From contig JBCBSZ010000011.1 in the NCBI GenBank assembly GCA_039818945.1, positions 1 to 64,000 of the forward strand: a DNA stretch of 64,000 bases, given 5' to 3'. Source of the stretch: JBCBSZ01 sp039818945 (GTDB taxonomy: Bacteria; Actinomycetota; Acidimicrobiia; Acidimicrobiales; Poriferisodalaceae). A program made the position numbers and the translations under genes. Below are positions 34,901 through 43,680 of the stretch, piece by piece (positions within the stretch are counted from its first letter, which is position 1; the number at the start of each line of letters is the position of its first letter). The notes below the pieces were generated by a model. The model was not told where the DNA came from and did not search any database. It worked only from the letters and a program-made list of their open reading frames with translations.

Positions 34901-35507
34901 CGACCAGCTCTTCGGCCATGGAGACGGCTGCCCTCGCCCGACCGCTGTCGAGGAGCGCGTCGACCCGGAGCTCCTGCGCGTCACGGTGCAGACCACGGAG
35001 TCGGCTGACGGCGACCTGTGCGAAGGGCAGCTCGGCGGCCTCGGCGAACGGCTCACCGCGCCAGCGGGACAGCGCCGCCTCGATGCGGGCGACTCGCAGC
35101 GCCGGTCGACCGGCCTCGCGGGCGGCGGTGATCTCGTCCTCGAAGCGCTCGGCGTCGAGGGCACCGGCGGGGAGCTCGAGCGTGTACGTGTGGGCGTCGC
35201 GACGCAGGACGGAGGCCGCACGGGACGGTCGGGAGGGCTCCAGGATGCGACGCAGGTTGGAGGCGTAGGCGCGCACGCTCGCGTCGGGGGCGCCGGGCGG
35301 TCGGTCGGGCCAGAGCGCCTCGACGACGAGGTCGAGCGGCACGGCCTGGCGGTGCGAGGCGACCAGGCGGAGCAGGAGCAGCCGCTGCTTGAGGGGCCCG
35401 GGGTCGGCCGGGCGCCCGCCGACCGTCAGCGCGAGCGAGCCCAGCACACCCACCTCGAGCTCGTCGAGCCGTCCCCCCGGCGACCCGTCGCGCGCCACCG
35501 GCGTCAC
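31974..35507 (-). CDS. SARP-type regulator with BTAD, AAA ATPase and TPR regions
   Basis: An 1177-residue regulator. Residues ~15-110 form an OmpR-like winged helix (LEVGVLGSLALTVGGRPADPGPLKQRLLLLRLVA); ~115-265 is the bacterial transcriptional activation domain (BTAD); a STAND/AAA-type ATPase follows with Walker A GDAGVGKT at 313-320 and Walker B LVLVVEDAHWAG; the remainder is helical repeats. This is the large-SARP layout of AfsR-like activators of secondary metabolism or stress genes. No biosynthetic cluster is adjacent. A perfect 11-bp inverted repeat lies upstream of its start. Confidence 0.88.
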   Translation of the reverse strand: MTPVARDGSPGGRLDELEVGVLGSLALTVGGRPADPGPLKQRLLLLRLVASHRQAVPLDLVVEALWPDRPPGAPDASVRAYASNLRRILEPSRPSRAASVLRRDAHTYTLELPAGALDAERFEDEITAAREAGRPALRVARIEAALSRWRGEPFAEAAELPFAQVAVSRLRGLHRDAQELRVDALLDSGRARAAVSMAEELVDDDPLAERGWALLMTAWYRAGHQGEALRAYGRARRTLLDELGLEPGAELCELERRILAHDRELLGVRRPSAPSGPGRGDEPFVGRDAELAAVRDVLTAAGHGEHKVAVISGDAGVGKTRLVDAALAAAGPQLEVVQVQCDRQARGAGLLPLLSPLREAVEIAGRDGVGALLGDDRGLLADVDPWTTGPSSIHDQDDTARFQRFDALVRLLGRLAVRRPLVLVVEDAHWAGPRLWEFLVFAIRRLAGTSVAVLVTVREGEIPGALRSELAWLRGSIGSAPVDIAELDGEAVTSLAAALLGDGGRAVADEVHRRSGGNAYFAVELLRAIDPGDPVTSFERLDLPSSLRQVIAGRVADLPSPASELLTVAALWGGEFDLPAIARVAEIGLDDAAEVVDEAIDTGLLVETGERVGRLAFRHDLVREAIVAGLSRVRRAQWHSLIGRWLWSAPSSDPARVAQTAHHLALGAPAGTALDAARAARRAIGASFARHESGVAQCQAEEALAALEHDVGPAAPRHRLEAELWCDLAIARKRTGDVLGSHEAARRAYATAESVGHREVMISATLCLAGGPATSRWQAYWSPAAEATDMAARTLAADPDALTPRQHILLECALASNAGEVGDLPRAWLALRRALHVAVEIGSDELMTNVLLERWRIADIAGSTSQRRGTARQALDRALAAGFGDGEAMARRALVVLALEDGRRAAAEQELDRLRSLAERERSELVAYDAANLEIGIDLMMGRLDAAERHITDALERFGHFDSGRLDVVNLQIAGLSYERHRLDTIEPEFRRRLADQDTVSWRAPLALLLAEHDRRDEAEALLASMPRSDFDSLAEPPLQFLSAVLLAGAVAELDDRERAGWLLGLLEHRSERLVSLSDGILLHGWVALPVGRLLGLLERSDEATEHLAFARARAYEVGSTLLELRARVALAELDVRQGGDRAADLDALEGEASATDLAGVAAWVRRLRRRADAHAG

Positions 35508-35610
35508 CCCGCGCTCCCCATCCGCTCATGCTCCCCGATCGCTGCGGCTCATCGAGCCCCCGGCCCCCACGTCCGGTGGCGACCGCTTCGACGAACGGTG
35601 AGACGATCGC

Positions 35611-35658
35611 GGAGCCGGATTCGTTCCCGATCGGTGCGAACTCCTCCAATCCGGCTCC
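35611..35658. promoter_or_regulatory. Inverted repeat between SARP gene and hypothetical gene
   Basis: Perfect 11-bp arms, 35611-35621 (GGAGCCGGATT) and 35648-35658 (its complement), separated by 26 bases, within the 198-base divergent gap. The spacer itself holds a GTTC...GAAC dyad. Position and symmetry suggest an operator for one or both genes; classical SARPs bind direct repeats, so another factor may be involved. Confidence 0.45.
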
Positions 35659-35705
35659 AACAGGGTCGGAGCAGGATCGAGGGGACCGGCAGGGGGAGCA
35701 CCATC

Positions 35706-36014
35706 ATGCACGGCGACCGCGACGACGAGGGGGGTGGGGCGACCGACCAGCAGCTCCGGTGGCTGCCGTCGGCGTGGCGCGATGCGATCGACCGATCGGA
35801 GCTGGTCCAGGTCACCCCGGTCCAGGCCTGGCGCCTCGCCTCGCTCGGTCGACGGATCGACGCCCGGATCGTCGCCTACCGCAGCGGTGCGGCGGGCCGG
35901 CACGGCGGGCCGTGCTCGTACCTCGACGCCGCACGACTCGAGGCTGCGGCCCTGGCCGAGCTGCGCGACCACGAGGTGGAGCTCGGCCTGACCCTGGTCG
36001 CCTACGAGCGCTGA
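35706..36014 (+). CDS. Small hypothetical protein divergent from the SARP gene
   Basis: A 102-residue acidic protein (HGDRDDEGGGATDQQLRWLPSAWRDAID...) with a predicted helical body and no recognised motif. ATG 35706 is preceded by the purine-rich AGGGGGAG ribosome site. It is the only gene divergent from the large SARP, so it is a candidate target or partner. The upstream extension of the same frame runs antisense to the SARP gene and is not coding. Confidence 0.6.
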   Translation: MHGDRDDEGGGATDQQLRWLPSAWRDAIDRSELVQVTPVQAWRLASLGRRIDARIVAYRSGAAGRHGGPCSYLDAARLEAAALAELRDHEVELGLTLVAYER

Positions 36015-36042
36015 GGCTCGCCGTCGACCCGCGGTCCGGGGG

Positions 36043-37470
36043 TCAGATGGCGAAGCCGCCCAGCTTGGTCTCGAGGTACTCGCTGATGCCCTCGCGGTGG
36101 CCCTCGCGCCCCAGACCGGAGTCCTTCATCCCACCGAAGGGGGCCGACGCCGCGGTCGGGTTGACGTCGTTGACGCCGATGATGCCGAAGCGGAGCCGCT
36201 CGAAGGCGCGGATCGCCGTCGACAGGTCGCGCGTGTAGACGTACGCGGCGAGGCCGTAGTTGGTGTCGTTGGCGAGGTCGATGACCTCGTCGACGTCGTC
36301 GTAGACGATGACCGGTGCGACCGGACCGAACGTCTCCTCGCGGTAGATCGCCATGCCATCGGCCACGTCGGTGAGCAACGTCGGCGCGAAGAAGTGCCCG
36401 TCGGCGAACTCGCCGTCGGCGAGCCGGGTCCCGCCGACCGCGGCGTTCGCCCCCTTCGCCACCGCATCGTCGACCTGCGCGGCCACCTTCGCCACCGCCG
36501 CCTCGTTCACGAGCGGGCCGACGCCGACGCCGTCGCTGAACCCGTTGCCGGCGCGCACCCGCCCCACGCGCTCGACCATCGTCGAGGTGAAGGCGTCGGC
36601 CTGGTCACGGTGCACGTAGAGCCGGTTGGGGGAGATGCAGGCCTGGCCGGAGTTGAGGAACTTCAGCGCCGCCGCCCCCTTCGCGGCGCGGACCGGATCG
36701 GCGTCGGGGTAGACGATGAAGGGGGCGTGGCCGCCGAGCTCGACCGACACCCGCTTGAGGTTGCCTGCGGCCGCGCCGGCGAGGTGTCGACCGACAGCGG
36801 TCGACCCGGTGAAGGTGAGCTTGGCGACCCGTGGGTCGGCCGTGAACACCTCACCGATCGGTCGGGGGTCGAGGGCGGTGACGAGGTTGACGACGCCGGG
36901 CGGGAAGCCGGCGTCGTGGAAGACCTCGTAGACCGCCTTGGCGCACAGCGGGGTCGCCTCGGCCGGCTTGAGCACGAGCGTGCAACCGGCGGCCAGCGCG
37001 GGGCCCATCTTCCTCGTCAACATCGAGATCGGGTAGTTCCACGGGGTCACGGCGGCCACCACCCCGACCGGCTGGTGGACGACGAGGAAGCGCTGGTCGG
37101 CCCGCTTGGACGGCAACCACTCGCCGATGACCCGGGTCGCCTCCTCGGCGAAGAAGCGGAGGAAGTCGGCCGCGTAGGTGACCTCGGCCCGGCTCGCCCG
37201 CAGCGGCTTGCCCTGCTCGCGGGTCATCAGCTCGGCGAGCTGGTCCGAGCGCTCCGTCATGAGTCGCCAGGCCTCGAGCAGGAGGTCGGCCCGTTCGTGG
37301 GCGGTGGTCCGGGACCAGCCGTCGAAGGCGGCGTCGGCGGCACCGATCGCCCGCTCGGCGTCGGCGCGGCCGCCGTCGGCCACGTCGGCCAGGTGCTCGC
37401 CGGTGGCCGGATCGGTGACGGGGAACGTGGCCCCGCCGGTCGCGTCGCCCCACTGGCCCTCGATGTACAT
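36043..37470 (-). CDS. Aldehyde dehydrogenase (succinate-semialdehyde dehydrogenase-like)
   Basis: A 475-residue NAD(P)-dependent aldehyde dehydrogenase. It has the N-terminal catalytic Asn in TPWNYPISM, the Glu in VSVELGGHAPFIV and the nucleophilic Cys in NSGQACISPNR; the C-terminal NDVNPTAASAPFGGMKDSGLGREG is typical of GabD-like enzymes. It oxidises an aldehyde to the acid. It is the last gene of a unit with an acyl-CoA synthetase and a small unknown gene, so a role in fatty or organic-acid catabolism is likely. Confidence 0.9.
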   Translation of the reverse strand: MYIEGQWGDATGGATFPVTDPATGEHLADVADGGRADAERAIGAADAAFDGWSRTTAHERADLLLEAWRLMTERSDQLAELMTREQGKPLRASRAEVTYAADFLRFFAEEATRVIGEWLPSKRADQRFLVVHQPVGVVAAVTPWNYPISMLTRKMGPALAAGCTLVLKPAEATPLCAKAVYEVFHDAGFPPGVVNLVTALDPRPIGEVFTADPRVAKLTFTGSTAVGRHLAGAAAGNLKRVSVELGGHAPFIVYPDADPVRAAKGAAALKFLNSGQACISPNRLYVHRDQADAFTSTMVERVGRVRAGNGFSDGVGVGPLVNEAAVAKVAAQVDDAVAKGANAAVGGTRLADGEFADGHFFAPTLLTDVADGMAIYREETFGPVAPVIVYDDVDEVIDLANDTNYGLAAYVYTRDLSTAIRAFERLRFGIIGVNDVNPTAASAPFGGMKDSGLGREGHREGISEYLETKLGGFAI

Positions 37471-37481
37471 GGAGCGGGACG

Positions 37482-37868
37482 CTACCCCCTGCTCCGCTCC
37501 CGCCAGTCGGTGGGCGTCATCCACCGCACCTCGGCGATCCCGAGGTCGAGGCGCAGGACCTCGTCGAGCAGATCGGCGACGCGCTGGCGGTCGGCCTCGT
37601 CGCGCCGACCGATGAGGCGACCCGACGCAAAGGTGATCTGCCCGACCGAGAGGAACCGCTCGAGGGGACCGCCGGGCGGCGCGCCGATGAGCACGGAGAC
37701 GAGCTGACCACCGAGCTCGACGCTGAGCTCGGTGGCCCGCTCGATCGTGGTCGGCGCGGTGGTGGCGATGTCGCGGGCGTCGAGCGCCGACGCGAGCGCC
37801 GTGCACAGCTCGTCGGGACCGGACATCGCCTCGAACGCAGCGACCGTGCGGGGCTCGACGGCGGCCAT
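37482..37868 (-). CDS. Hypothetical protein between acyl-CoA synthetase and aldehyde dehydrogenase
   Basis: A 128-residue protein (MAAVEPRTVAAFEAMSG...) with no recognised motif; an alternation of helices and strands is likely and the end is Arg-rich (WMTPTDWRERSRG). The gaps to its neighbours are 7 and 11 bases, so it belongs to the same operon. The N-terminus at ATG 37868 is chosen because the longer frame runs into the synthetase gene. Confidence 0.65.
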   Translation of the reverse strand: MAAVEPRTVAAFEAMSGPDELCTALASALDARDIATTAPTTIERATELSVELGGQLVSVLIGAPPGGPLERFLSVGQITFASGRLIGRRDEADRQRVADLLDEVLRLDLGIAEVRWMTPTDWRERSRG

Positions 37869-37875
37869 GGCGTCG

Positions 37876-39603
37876 TCAGTCGGCGCCGATGAGCACGTCG
37901 CGCAGCTCTCGCTTGAGGAACTTGCCGTTGGCGTTTCGGGGCAGGTTCTGGTCGAGGAACCAGACGCGGCCCGGGATCTTGTGCTTCGCGATCTGCGGCT
38001 CGAGGTGGGCATGCAGGGCGGCCTCGTCGAGCGAGGTGCCCGGTCGCAACACGATGGCGACGGCGACGTCCTCGCCGAGCCGCTCGTCCGGTACGCCGAA
38101 GACGGCCGCCTCGGCGACGGCGTCGTGGGTGTAGATCGCCGACTCGACCTCGGCGCAGTAGACGTTCTCACCGCCGCGGAGCACCATGTCCTTGGCCCGG
38201 TCGACGATGTAGACGAAGCCGTCCTCGTCGATGCGGGCGATGTCGCCGGTGTTGAACCACCCGTCGCGGATGGCCTCCGCCGTGGCCTCGGGCCGGTTGA
38301 GGTAGCCCTTGATCACCACGGGCCCCCTCACGCAGAGCTCGCCGGTCGAGCCCGGGGGCAGCTCCTCGCCGCTCTCGTCCACCAGCTTGGCGTCGAGGGT
38401 CGGCACGAGCGGCCCGGCCGACTCCGGCTTGGCGGTGAAGAAGATCGAGGCGTTGGCCGTGGCGATGCCGTGGGTCTCGGTCAGCCCGTAGCCGGTGCTC
38501 GGCGCCCCCTGGGGGAGCGCCTCGTCGATCTTGCCGACCAGGTCGGGCTGCAGCGGTGCGCCACCGCCGCCCATGCCCTGCAGGCTCGAGGTGTCGCGAC
38601 GCTCCCAGTCGGGGTGCTGCAGCAGCTCGCGGCTCATGGTGGGCACGCCGCTGAAGTTGTTCACTTGCTCCCGCTCGATCAGCTCCAGCGCGCGGGCGGC
38701 GTCCCACCTGTAGGTGAGGACGAGCTTGCCGCCCGTGGCCGTGGCCGGGTGCAGCAGGCAGTTGTTGGCCGTGACGTGGAACAGCGGCGTCGGCGCCATG
38801 ATCGTGGTCTGGGCCGCTGGGTCCGGCGGGGCCGGGGGCTCGACGCCGGCCGCCGCCGCGGCCTTGGCGCCGGCGGAGGCGACGGCCATCTGGAAGAACG
38901 CCAGGTGCATGAGGTTGTGCACCGAGCCTCGATGGGTGAGCTGCGCACCCTTCGGGAAGCCGGTGGTGCCCGACGTGTAGAAGATGCACACGTCGTCGTC
39001 GGGATGGATCGTCGCCTCTGGGAGCTCGGCGGGGGCGTTCGCGGCGTCGACGACGTCCGCCCAGCGGCTGGCGTCGTCGGGCAGGTCGCGATCCGAGCGC
39101 ACCGACAGCAGGTGGATCGGTCCGTCCGCTCGCACCGCGTCGAGGTGGGGCAGGACCCGCTCGACGCGCTCGTCGTCGGCGATGAGCACCTTCGGCCGGC
39201 TGTCGGTCAGCCCGTACTCCATCTCGGGGCCCGTCCACCAGGCGTTCATGCCCACGGTCGCCGCGCCGAGCGCCGTGGTCGCCCAGTAGCCGACGACCCA
39301 CTCGGGATAGTTCCGCATGGCGATCGCGACCCGATTGCCGGGACCGACGCCGTGGTCGTTCCGGAGGACGTGAGCGAGCGAGCGGACCTGGGCGTGGACC
39401 TCGGCGTACGTGAAGCGCTCGTCCTCGAAGACGAGGTACGTGCGATCGGCGTGGACCGCCGTCAACTCCCAGATCATCCGCATGTCGGGCGGGGCGGCGG
39501 CGAAGACCCGCATCGGGATGCCGCGGACCTCCGTCTCGGTCGTCGCGAAGGGCGATCCCTCGGCGAGGAGCTCCTGCGTGGCTGCGTGGAGATGGTCGAT
39601 CAC
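37876..39603 (-). CDS. AMP-dependent acyl-CoA synthetase/ligase (FadD-like)
   Basis: A 575-residue adenylating enzyme. The AMP-binding P-loop-like motif is IFYTSGTTGFPKGAQLTHRG, with STGYGLTETHGIA (A5), WFNTGDIARIDEDGFVYIVDRAKDMVLRGGENV (A7/A8) and the acyl-AMP Lys in NANGKFLKRELRD. It activates a carboxylic acid to its CoA thioester. GTG 39603 is the start. First gene of the synthetase/hypothetical/aldehyde-dehydrogenase unit and divergent from a methyltransferase across 58 bases. Confidence 0.92.
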   Translation of the reverse strand: MIDHLHAATQELLAEGSPFATTETEVRGIPMRVFAAAPPDMRMIWELTAVHADRTYLVFEDERFTYAEVHAQVRSLAHVLRNDHGVGPGNRVAIAMRNYPEWVVGYWATTALGAATVGMNAWWTGPEMEYGLTDSRPKVLIADDERVERVLPHLDAVRADGPIHLLSVRSDRDLPDDASRWADVVDAANAPAELPEATIHPDDDVCIFYTSGTTGFPKGAQLTHRGSVHNLMHLAFFQMAVASAGAKAAAAAGVEPPAPPDPAAQTTIMAPTPLFHVTANNCLLHPATATGGKLVLTYRWDAARALELIEREQVNNFSGVPTMSRELLQHPDWERRDTSSLQGMGGGGAPLQPDLVGKIDEALPQGAPSTGYGLTETHGIATANASIFFTAKPESAGPLVPTLDAKLVDESGEELPPGSTGELCVRGPVVIKGYLNRPEATAEAIRDGWFNTGDIARIDEDGFVYIVDRAKDMVLRGGENVYCAEVESAIYTHDAVAEAAVFGVPDERLGEDVAVAIVLRPGTSLDEAALHAHLEPQIAKHKIPGRVWFLDQNLPRNANGKFLKRELRDVLIGAD

Positions 39604-39671
39604 CGGGCGAGTTTCGCCGAATCAGCGTGACCGACGCCACGTGAGACGGCAGTCTGCTGAGATGGTCGATC
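39589..39671. repeat. 13-bp direct repeats over two divergent start codons
   Basis: GAGATGGTCGATC occurs at 39589-39601 and again at 39659-39671. One copy covers the start of the acyl-CoA synthetase and the other the start of the methyltransferase, 70 bases apart. It may be chance, since each copy codes for the first residues of a protein. Confidence 0.4.
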
Positions 39672-40471
39672 GCGAGCGGCGCTACACCCACGGTCACCAG
39701 GAGAGCGTGCTCCGCTCCCACCGGTGGCGGACGGCGGAGAACTCCGCCGGGTACCTCCTCGGTGAGCTCGTGCCCGGTCGCTCGCTGCTCGACGTGGGGT
39801 GCGGCCCGGGCACGCTCACCGCCGACCTCGCCGACCGCGTGGCGCCCGGTCGGGTGGTCGCGCTGGACGCCGCCGAGGACGTGCTCGCGGAGGCTCGCGC
39901 GACGCTCGACGCGCGAGGGCGCTCCGACGTCGAGGTCGTCGTCGGCGACGTGTACGCGCTCGACCTGCCCGACGACACCTTCGACGTGGTGCACGCCCAC
40001 CAGGTCCTCCAGCACCTGGGCGACCCCGTCGCCGCCCTCCGGGAGCTGCGCCGGGTCGCCCGGCCGGGCGGGCGGGTGGCGGTCCGCGACGCCGACTACG
40101 AGGCGATGACCTGGTGGCCGGACGTGCCGGAGCTGGACCGCTGGCTCGACGTCTACCGGGCGACGGCGAGGGCGAACGGCGCCGAGCCCGACGCCGGGCG
40201 CCGCCTCCTCGACTGGGCGCGGCAGGCCGGCTTCGCCGACATCGAGGCGTCGGCCTCGGTCTGGTGCTTCTCGTCGGAGGCGGACCGACGGTGGTGGGGC
40301 TCGCTCTGGGCCGACCGATGCCTGGGGTCGAGCTTCGCCGACCAGGCGCCGGCCCACGGGCTCGTCGACGCCGAGGAGCTGGATCGCATCGCTGCCGGAT
40401 GGCGTCGTTGGGCCGACGCGCCGGACGGCTGGTTCGTCGTCGTGCACGGCGAGGTCATCGCGCGCCCCTGA
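39662..40471 (+). CDS. SAM-dependent methyltransferase (class I)
   Basis: A 269-residue methyltransferase. Motif I is LLDVGCGPGTLTADLA, the acidic post-I residue is in VVALDAAEDVL, motif II region is DLPDDTFDVVHAHQVLQHLGDP and motif III LRRVARPGGRVAVRD. It fits the ubiE/arsM-like Methyltransf_11 group; substrate unknown. ATG 39662. A longer in-frame start is antisense to the synthetase and not credible. Confidence 0.88.
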   Translation: MVDRERRYTHGHQESVLRSHRWRTAENSAGYLLGELVPGRSLLDVGCGPGTLTADLADRVAPGRVVALDAAEDVLAEARATLDARGRSDVEVVVGDVYALDLPDDTFDVVHAHQVLQHLGDPVAALRELRRVARPGGRVAVRDADYEAMTWWPDVPELDRWLDVYRATARANGAEPDAGRRLLDWARQAGFADIEASASVWCFSSEADRRWWGSLWADRCLGSSFADQAPAHGLVDAEELDRIAAGWRRWADAPDGWFVVVHGEVIARP

Positions 40472-40526
40472 ACGGACGGTGGACAGAGCACTAGCCTCGG
40501 CGCCCGGCCGAGTGGGGGAGGCTCCG

Positions 40527-42254
40527 GTGACGCGTTGGATCGAGGACTGGCACTACGACCCGCGGTTCCCGTTCTGGACGAGGGCGAACGTCGGTGAGGT
40601 CCTGCCCGAGCCGCCGAGCCCGCTGGGGTGGAGCCTGGTCTTCGAGCCGGGTTGCCTCATGGGATGGCGCGACTGCATGGTCGATCGCCTCGGCATCGGG
40701 AGCGACGAGGTCCACCCGACCCAACCACCGGTGATGGGCACGTTCGGCGGCTACGCCTACCTGGGCGCCTCGATCACCCGGATCTGGGCGGAGCGCACGC
40801 CGGGGATGTCGGCCGAGGCGATCGACGCCGCCTACTACGGCGATCACCCGGACGTGCCGCCCTACGTCGCCGAGCCGTGGCACGAGAACCCCGCGACCAC
40901 CGAGGTCATGGAGCGATGGCTCGGGTGGGTGATGGCCGACCTCGACCAGTCCGAGCTCGAGGCCGATCGGGTCGAGTCCCGGCGCATCCGCGACGAACGG
41001 CCCGTCTTCGACGAGCTCACCGACGACGAGCTGCTCGAGCGGGCCCGCTCGCTCGTACCGATGTGCCGCCGGATGTTCGATCAGCACATCAACCAGTCGG
41101 CCGCGGCGAGCATCGGCCCCGGCGTGATCGGCGCGGTGTGCGAGGCGATCGGTCAGCCCAAGGCGGCGCTGCGCCTCATCGCCGGGCTCGGTGGCGTCGA
41201 CTCCGCCGCGCCGTCGTACGCGATGTGGGAGCTGTCGCGGCTCGTCCGATCGTCCGACGGGCTGACGGCGGCCTTCGACGACGGCCTCGACGGGCTGGAG
41301 GAGCGCCTCGCGGCGCTCGACGAGCCCCGGTTCGCCCGTGCGCTCGAGGAGTTCTTCGTCGAGTTCGGGTCCCGCGGTCCGAACGAGTGGGACGTGCACT
41401 CGCCGACCTGGGAGACCGACCGACGCATCGCGCTGGCGAGCATCGACCGGATGCGGGTGGCCGACGACGACGCCGATCCGACCGGCGAGCACGAGACCAG
41501 GCGGGCCGAGCGAGAGGCCCTGGCCGAGACGATCACCGAGGCCCTCGCCGCCGATCCCGAGGCGCAGGGCCAGTTCGTCGCCGCACTGGCCTCGGCGGCC
41601 GTCTTCGTGCCGGGCCGCGAGCGCTCGAAGACGAGCATCATCCGGGTCATCGGTGAGATGCGCGCTGCGGTGCTCGAGCTCGGCCGGCGGGCAGTCGACG
41701 CCGGCGACCTCGACGACGCCGCCGACATCTGCCTGCTCTTCGACGACGAGCTCGACGGGTTCGTCGCCGGCGAGCGGGCCGGCCTGCGCGAGCTCGTCGC
41801 CGAGCGGCAGGCCCACTTCGACTGGCTCCACGGCCTGGAGCCACCCTTCCTCTTCTCCGGCGACCCGGTGCCCAACACCGAGTGGCCCCGCCGAGGTGCG
41901 GACGAGGTCGCGGTGGCGGGCGCCGGCGACATCGTCGCCGGGGTCCCTGGCTGCCCCGGCGTGGCCCGGGGTCGGGCTCGGGTGGTGCTCGACGCCTCCG
42001 ACCCGACCGCCCTCGAGCCGGGCGACATCCTCGTCGCCCCGGTGACCGATCCCGCCTGGACGCCGCTGTTCGTTCCGGCGGCTGGCGTCGTCGTAGACGT
42101 CGGCGCCCCGCTGAGCCACGCCATCATCGTCAGTCGCGAGCTCGGCATCCCGTGCGTGGTCTCGGCCACGGGCGCGACGCGGCGGATCCCCGACGGCGCG
42201 ACCGTCGAGGTCGACGGCGCGACCGGCAAGGTCACGGTCGTGAGCGTCCCCTGA
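40527..42254 (+). CDS. PEP-utilising-enzyme mobile-domain protein lacking ATP-grasp
   Basis: A 575-residue protein. The last ~90 residues are the swivelling phosphohistidine domain of PEP synthase/PPDK-type enzymes, with the His in VGAPLSHAIIVSRELGIPCVVSATGAT. The preceding ~480 residues are helical and resemble the central region of rifampin-phosphotransferase-like proteins. No N-terminal ATP-grasp (PPDK_N) domain is present here or next door, so it cannot transfer phosphate from ATP by itself. The GTG at 40527 has a strong ribosome site (GTGGGGGAGG); an ATG at 40479 is less likely. Function unknown. Confidence 0.75.
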   Translation: MTRWIEDWHYDPRFPFWTRANVGEVLPEPPSPLGWSLVFEPGCLMGWRDCMVDRLGIGSDEVHPTQPPVMGTFGGYAYLGASITRIWAERTPGMSAEAIDAAYYGDHPDVPPYVAEPWHENPATTEVMERWLGWVMADLDQSELEADRVESRRIRDERPVFDELTDDELLERARSLVPMCRRMFDQHINQSAAASIGPGVIGAVCEAIGQPKAALRLIAGLGGVDSAAPSYAMWELSRLVRSSDGLTAAFDDGLDGLEERLAALDEPRFARALEEFFVEFGSRGPNEWDVHSPTWETDRRIALASIDRMRVADDDADPTGEHETRRAEREALAETITEALAADPEAQGQFVAALASAAVFVPGRERSKTSIIRVIGEMRAAVLELGRRAVDAGDLDDAADICLLFDDELDGFVAGERAGLRELVAERQAHFDWLHGLEPPFLFSGDPVPNTEWPRRGADEVAVAGAGDIVAGVPGCPGVARGRARVVLDASDPTALEPGDILVAPVTDPAWTPLFVPAAGVVVDVGAPLSHAIIVSRELGIPCVVSATGATRRIPDGATVEVDGATGKVTVVSVP

Positions 42255-42331
42255 TCTCGGCCACTTCGGGCTGACGGGGGCGGCACGGCTAACGTCGATC
42301 TCCTTCGAGACCCCGTGGGGAGGGCGTAGCG

Positions 42332-43597
42332 ATGACCGACGTCGGCGAGATCGACCTCGAGACGTACAACCCGATGGACCGAGAGGTCCAGCAGTGCCCG
42401 TTCCCGCACTACGCGGCCCTTCGCGAGCAGGCGCCCGTCTACCTGCATCCCGGGACGGGGATGTACTTCATCTCCAAGCTCGAGACGGTCAAGCAGGTCC
42501 TGCTCGACACGGCGACGTTCTCGTCTCGCATGTCGAACGTCGGGACGGCCGGTTCGCCCGAGGTCATGAAGCGGGCGGCCGAGATCGCCGCCGAGGGCTG
42601 GCCCCGCGTCGACACCATGCTCACGATCGATCCGCCCCACCAGCCCCGCTACCGCAAGCTGGTCTCCAAGGCGTTCACCGCCCGCCGCATCGCCGCGCTC
42701 GAGGACGAGATCCGGGCCATCACCGTCGACCTCATCGACCGGTTCCCGGAGTCCGGGACGATCGACTTCCACGCCGACTTCGCCGTGGCCCTGCCGGTCA
42801 AGGTCATCCACCACGCCCTGAACATGGACGACTCGGTCGTGGACCGGATCAAGCCATGGAGCGACGACGCCGTCGCCACCCTCGGCGCCCACGTCACCGA
42901 CGAGCGGCGACTCGAGGCCGTCCGCGGCATCGTCGACTCGCAGAAGTACTGGTTCTCGGAGTACGAGCGCCGCCTCGCCGAGCCCCAGGACGACATCCTC
43001 TCGGACGTCGCCCACGGCGACTTCCACGACCCCGACACCGACGAGGTCCGCAAGCTCACCTTCCCGGAGGTCTTCGGGATCATCCAGCAGCTGATGGTGG
43101 CCGGCAACGAGACCACGACGAAGCTGCTCAACGAGACGATCAAGATGCTGATCGAGAACCCGCAGTGGTGGGAGCGCATCGTCGCCGACCCCGACCAGAT
43201 CCCTGCGGTGGTCGAGGAAGGGCTCCGGCTGTCGTCGCCGAACCAGGGGCTCTTCCGGACGGTCACCACCGACACCGAGCTGGAGGGCGTGGCGATCCCG
43301 GCCGGATCGCGACTGTGGGTGATGTTCGGCTCGGCCAACCGTGACGAGGACGTCTTCCCGGACTCCGAGAGCTTCGACGCCGACCGCGAGAACGTCCGCG
43401 ATCACGTCGCCTTCGGCAAGGGCCAGCACTTCTGCCCCGGTGCTCCGCTGTCGCGGCTCGAGGCGAAGGTGGCGCTCGAGGAGCTGGCCAAGCGCATCGA
43501 GCTGCCGGCGTTCTCGGCCGGCAACACCTTCGAGTACGAGCCGAGCTTCATCCTCCGCGGCCTCGCCGAGCTGCGACTCGACGTCACCAGGCGCTGA
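42332..43597 (+). CDS. Cytochrome P450
   Basis: A 421-residue P450 with the heme loop AFGKGQHFCPGAPLSRLEAK (axial Cys368), I-helix MVAGNETTT and ExxR in VVEEGLRLSSP. It resembles CYP125/142/steroid-type and CYP107-like soluble P450s of actinobacteria in length and loop sequence. It needs an external ferredoxin. ATG 42332 follows GGGGAGGG. Stands alone between the PEP-type gene and the kinase. Confidence 0.93.
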   Translation: MTDVGEIDLETYNPMDREVQQCPFPHYAALREQAPVYLHPGTGMYFISKLETVKQVLLDTATFSSRMSNVGTAGSPEVMKRAAEIAAEGWPRVDTMLTIDPPHQPRYRKLVSKAFTARRIAALEDEIRAITVDLIDRFPESGTIDFHADFAVALPVKVIHHALNMDDSVVDRIKPWSDDAVATLGAHVTDERRLEAVRGIVDSQKYWFSEYERRLAEPQDDILSDVAHGDFHDPDTDEVRKLTFPEVFGIIQQLMVAGNETTTKLLNETIKMLIENPQWWERIVADPDQIPAVVEEGLRLSSPNQGLFRTVTTDTELEGVAIPAGSRLWVMFGSANRDEDVFPDSESFDADRENVRDHVAFGKGQHFCPGAPLSRLEAKVALEELAKRIELPAFSAGNTFEYEPSFILRGLAELRLDVTRR

Positions 43598-43680
43598 GCG
43601 AGCCCGCCGGGGTGCCTTGAGCCGGCCGTCGGGGTCGAGGAAGCTGGTCGCCGCCCACTCCGACCCGAGGTCCCACCGTC

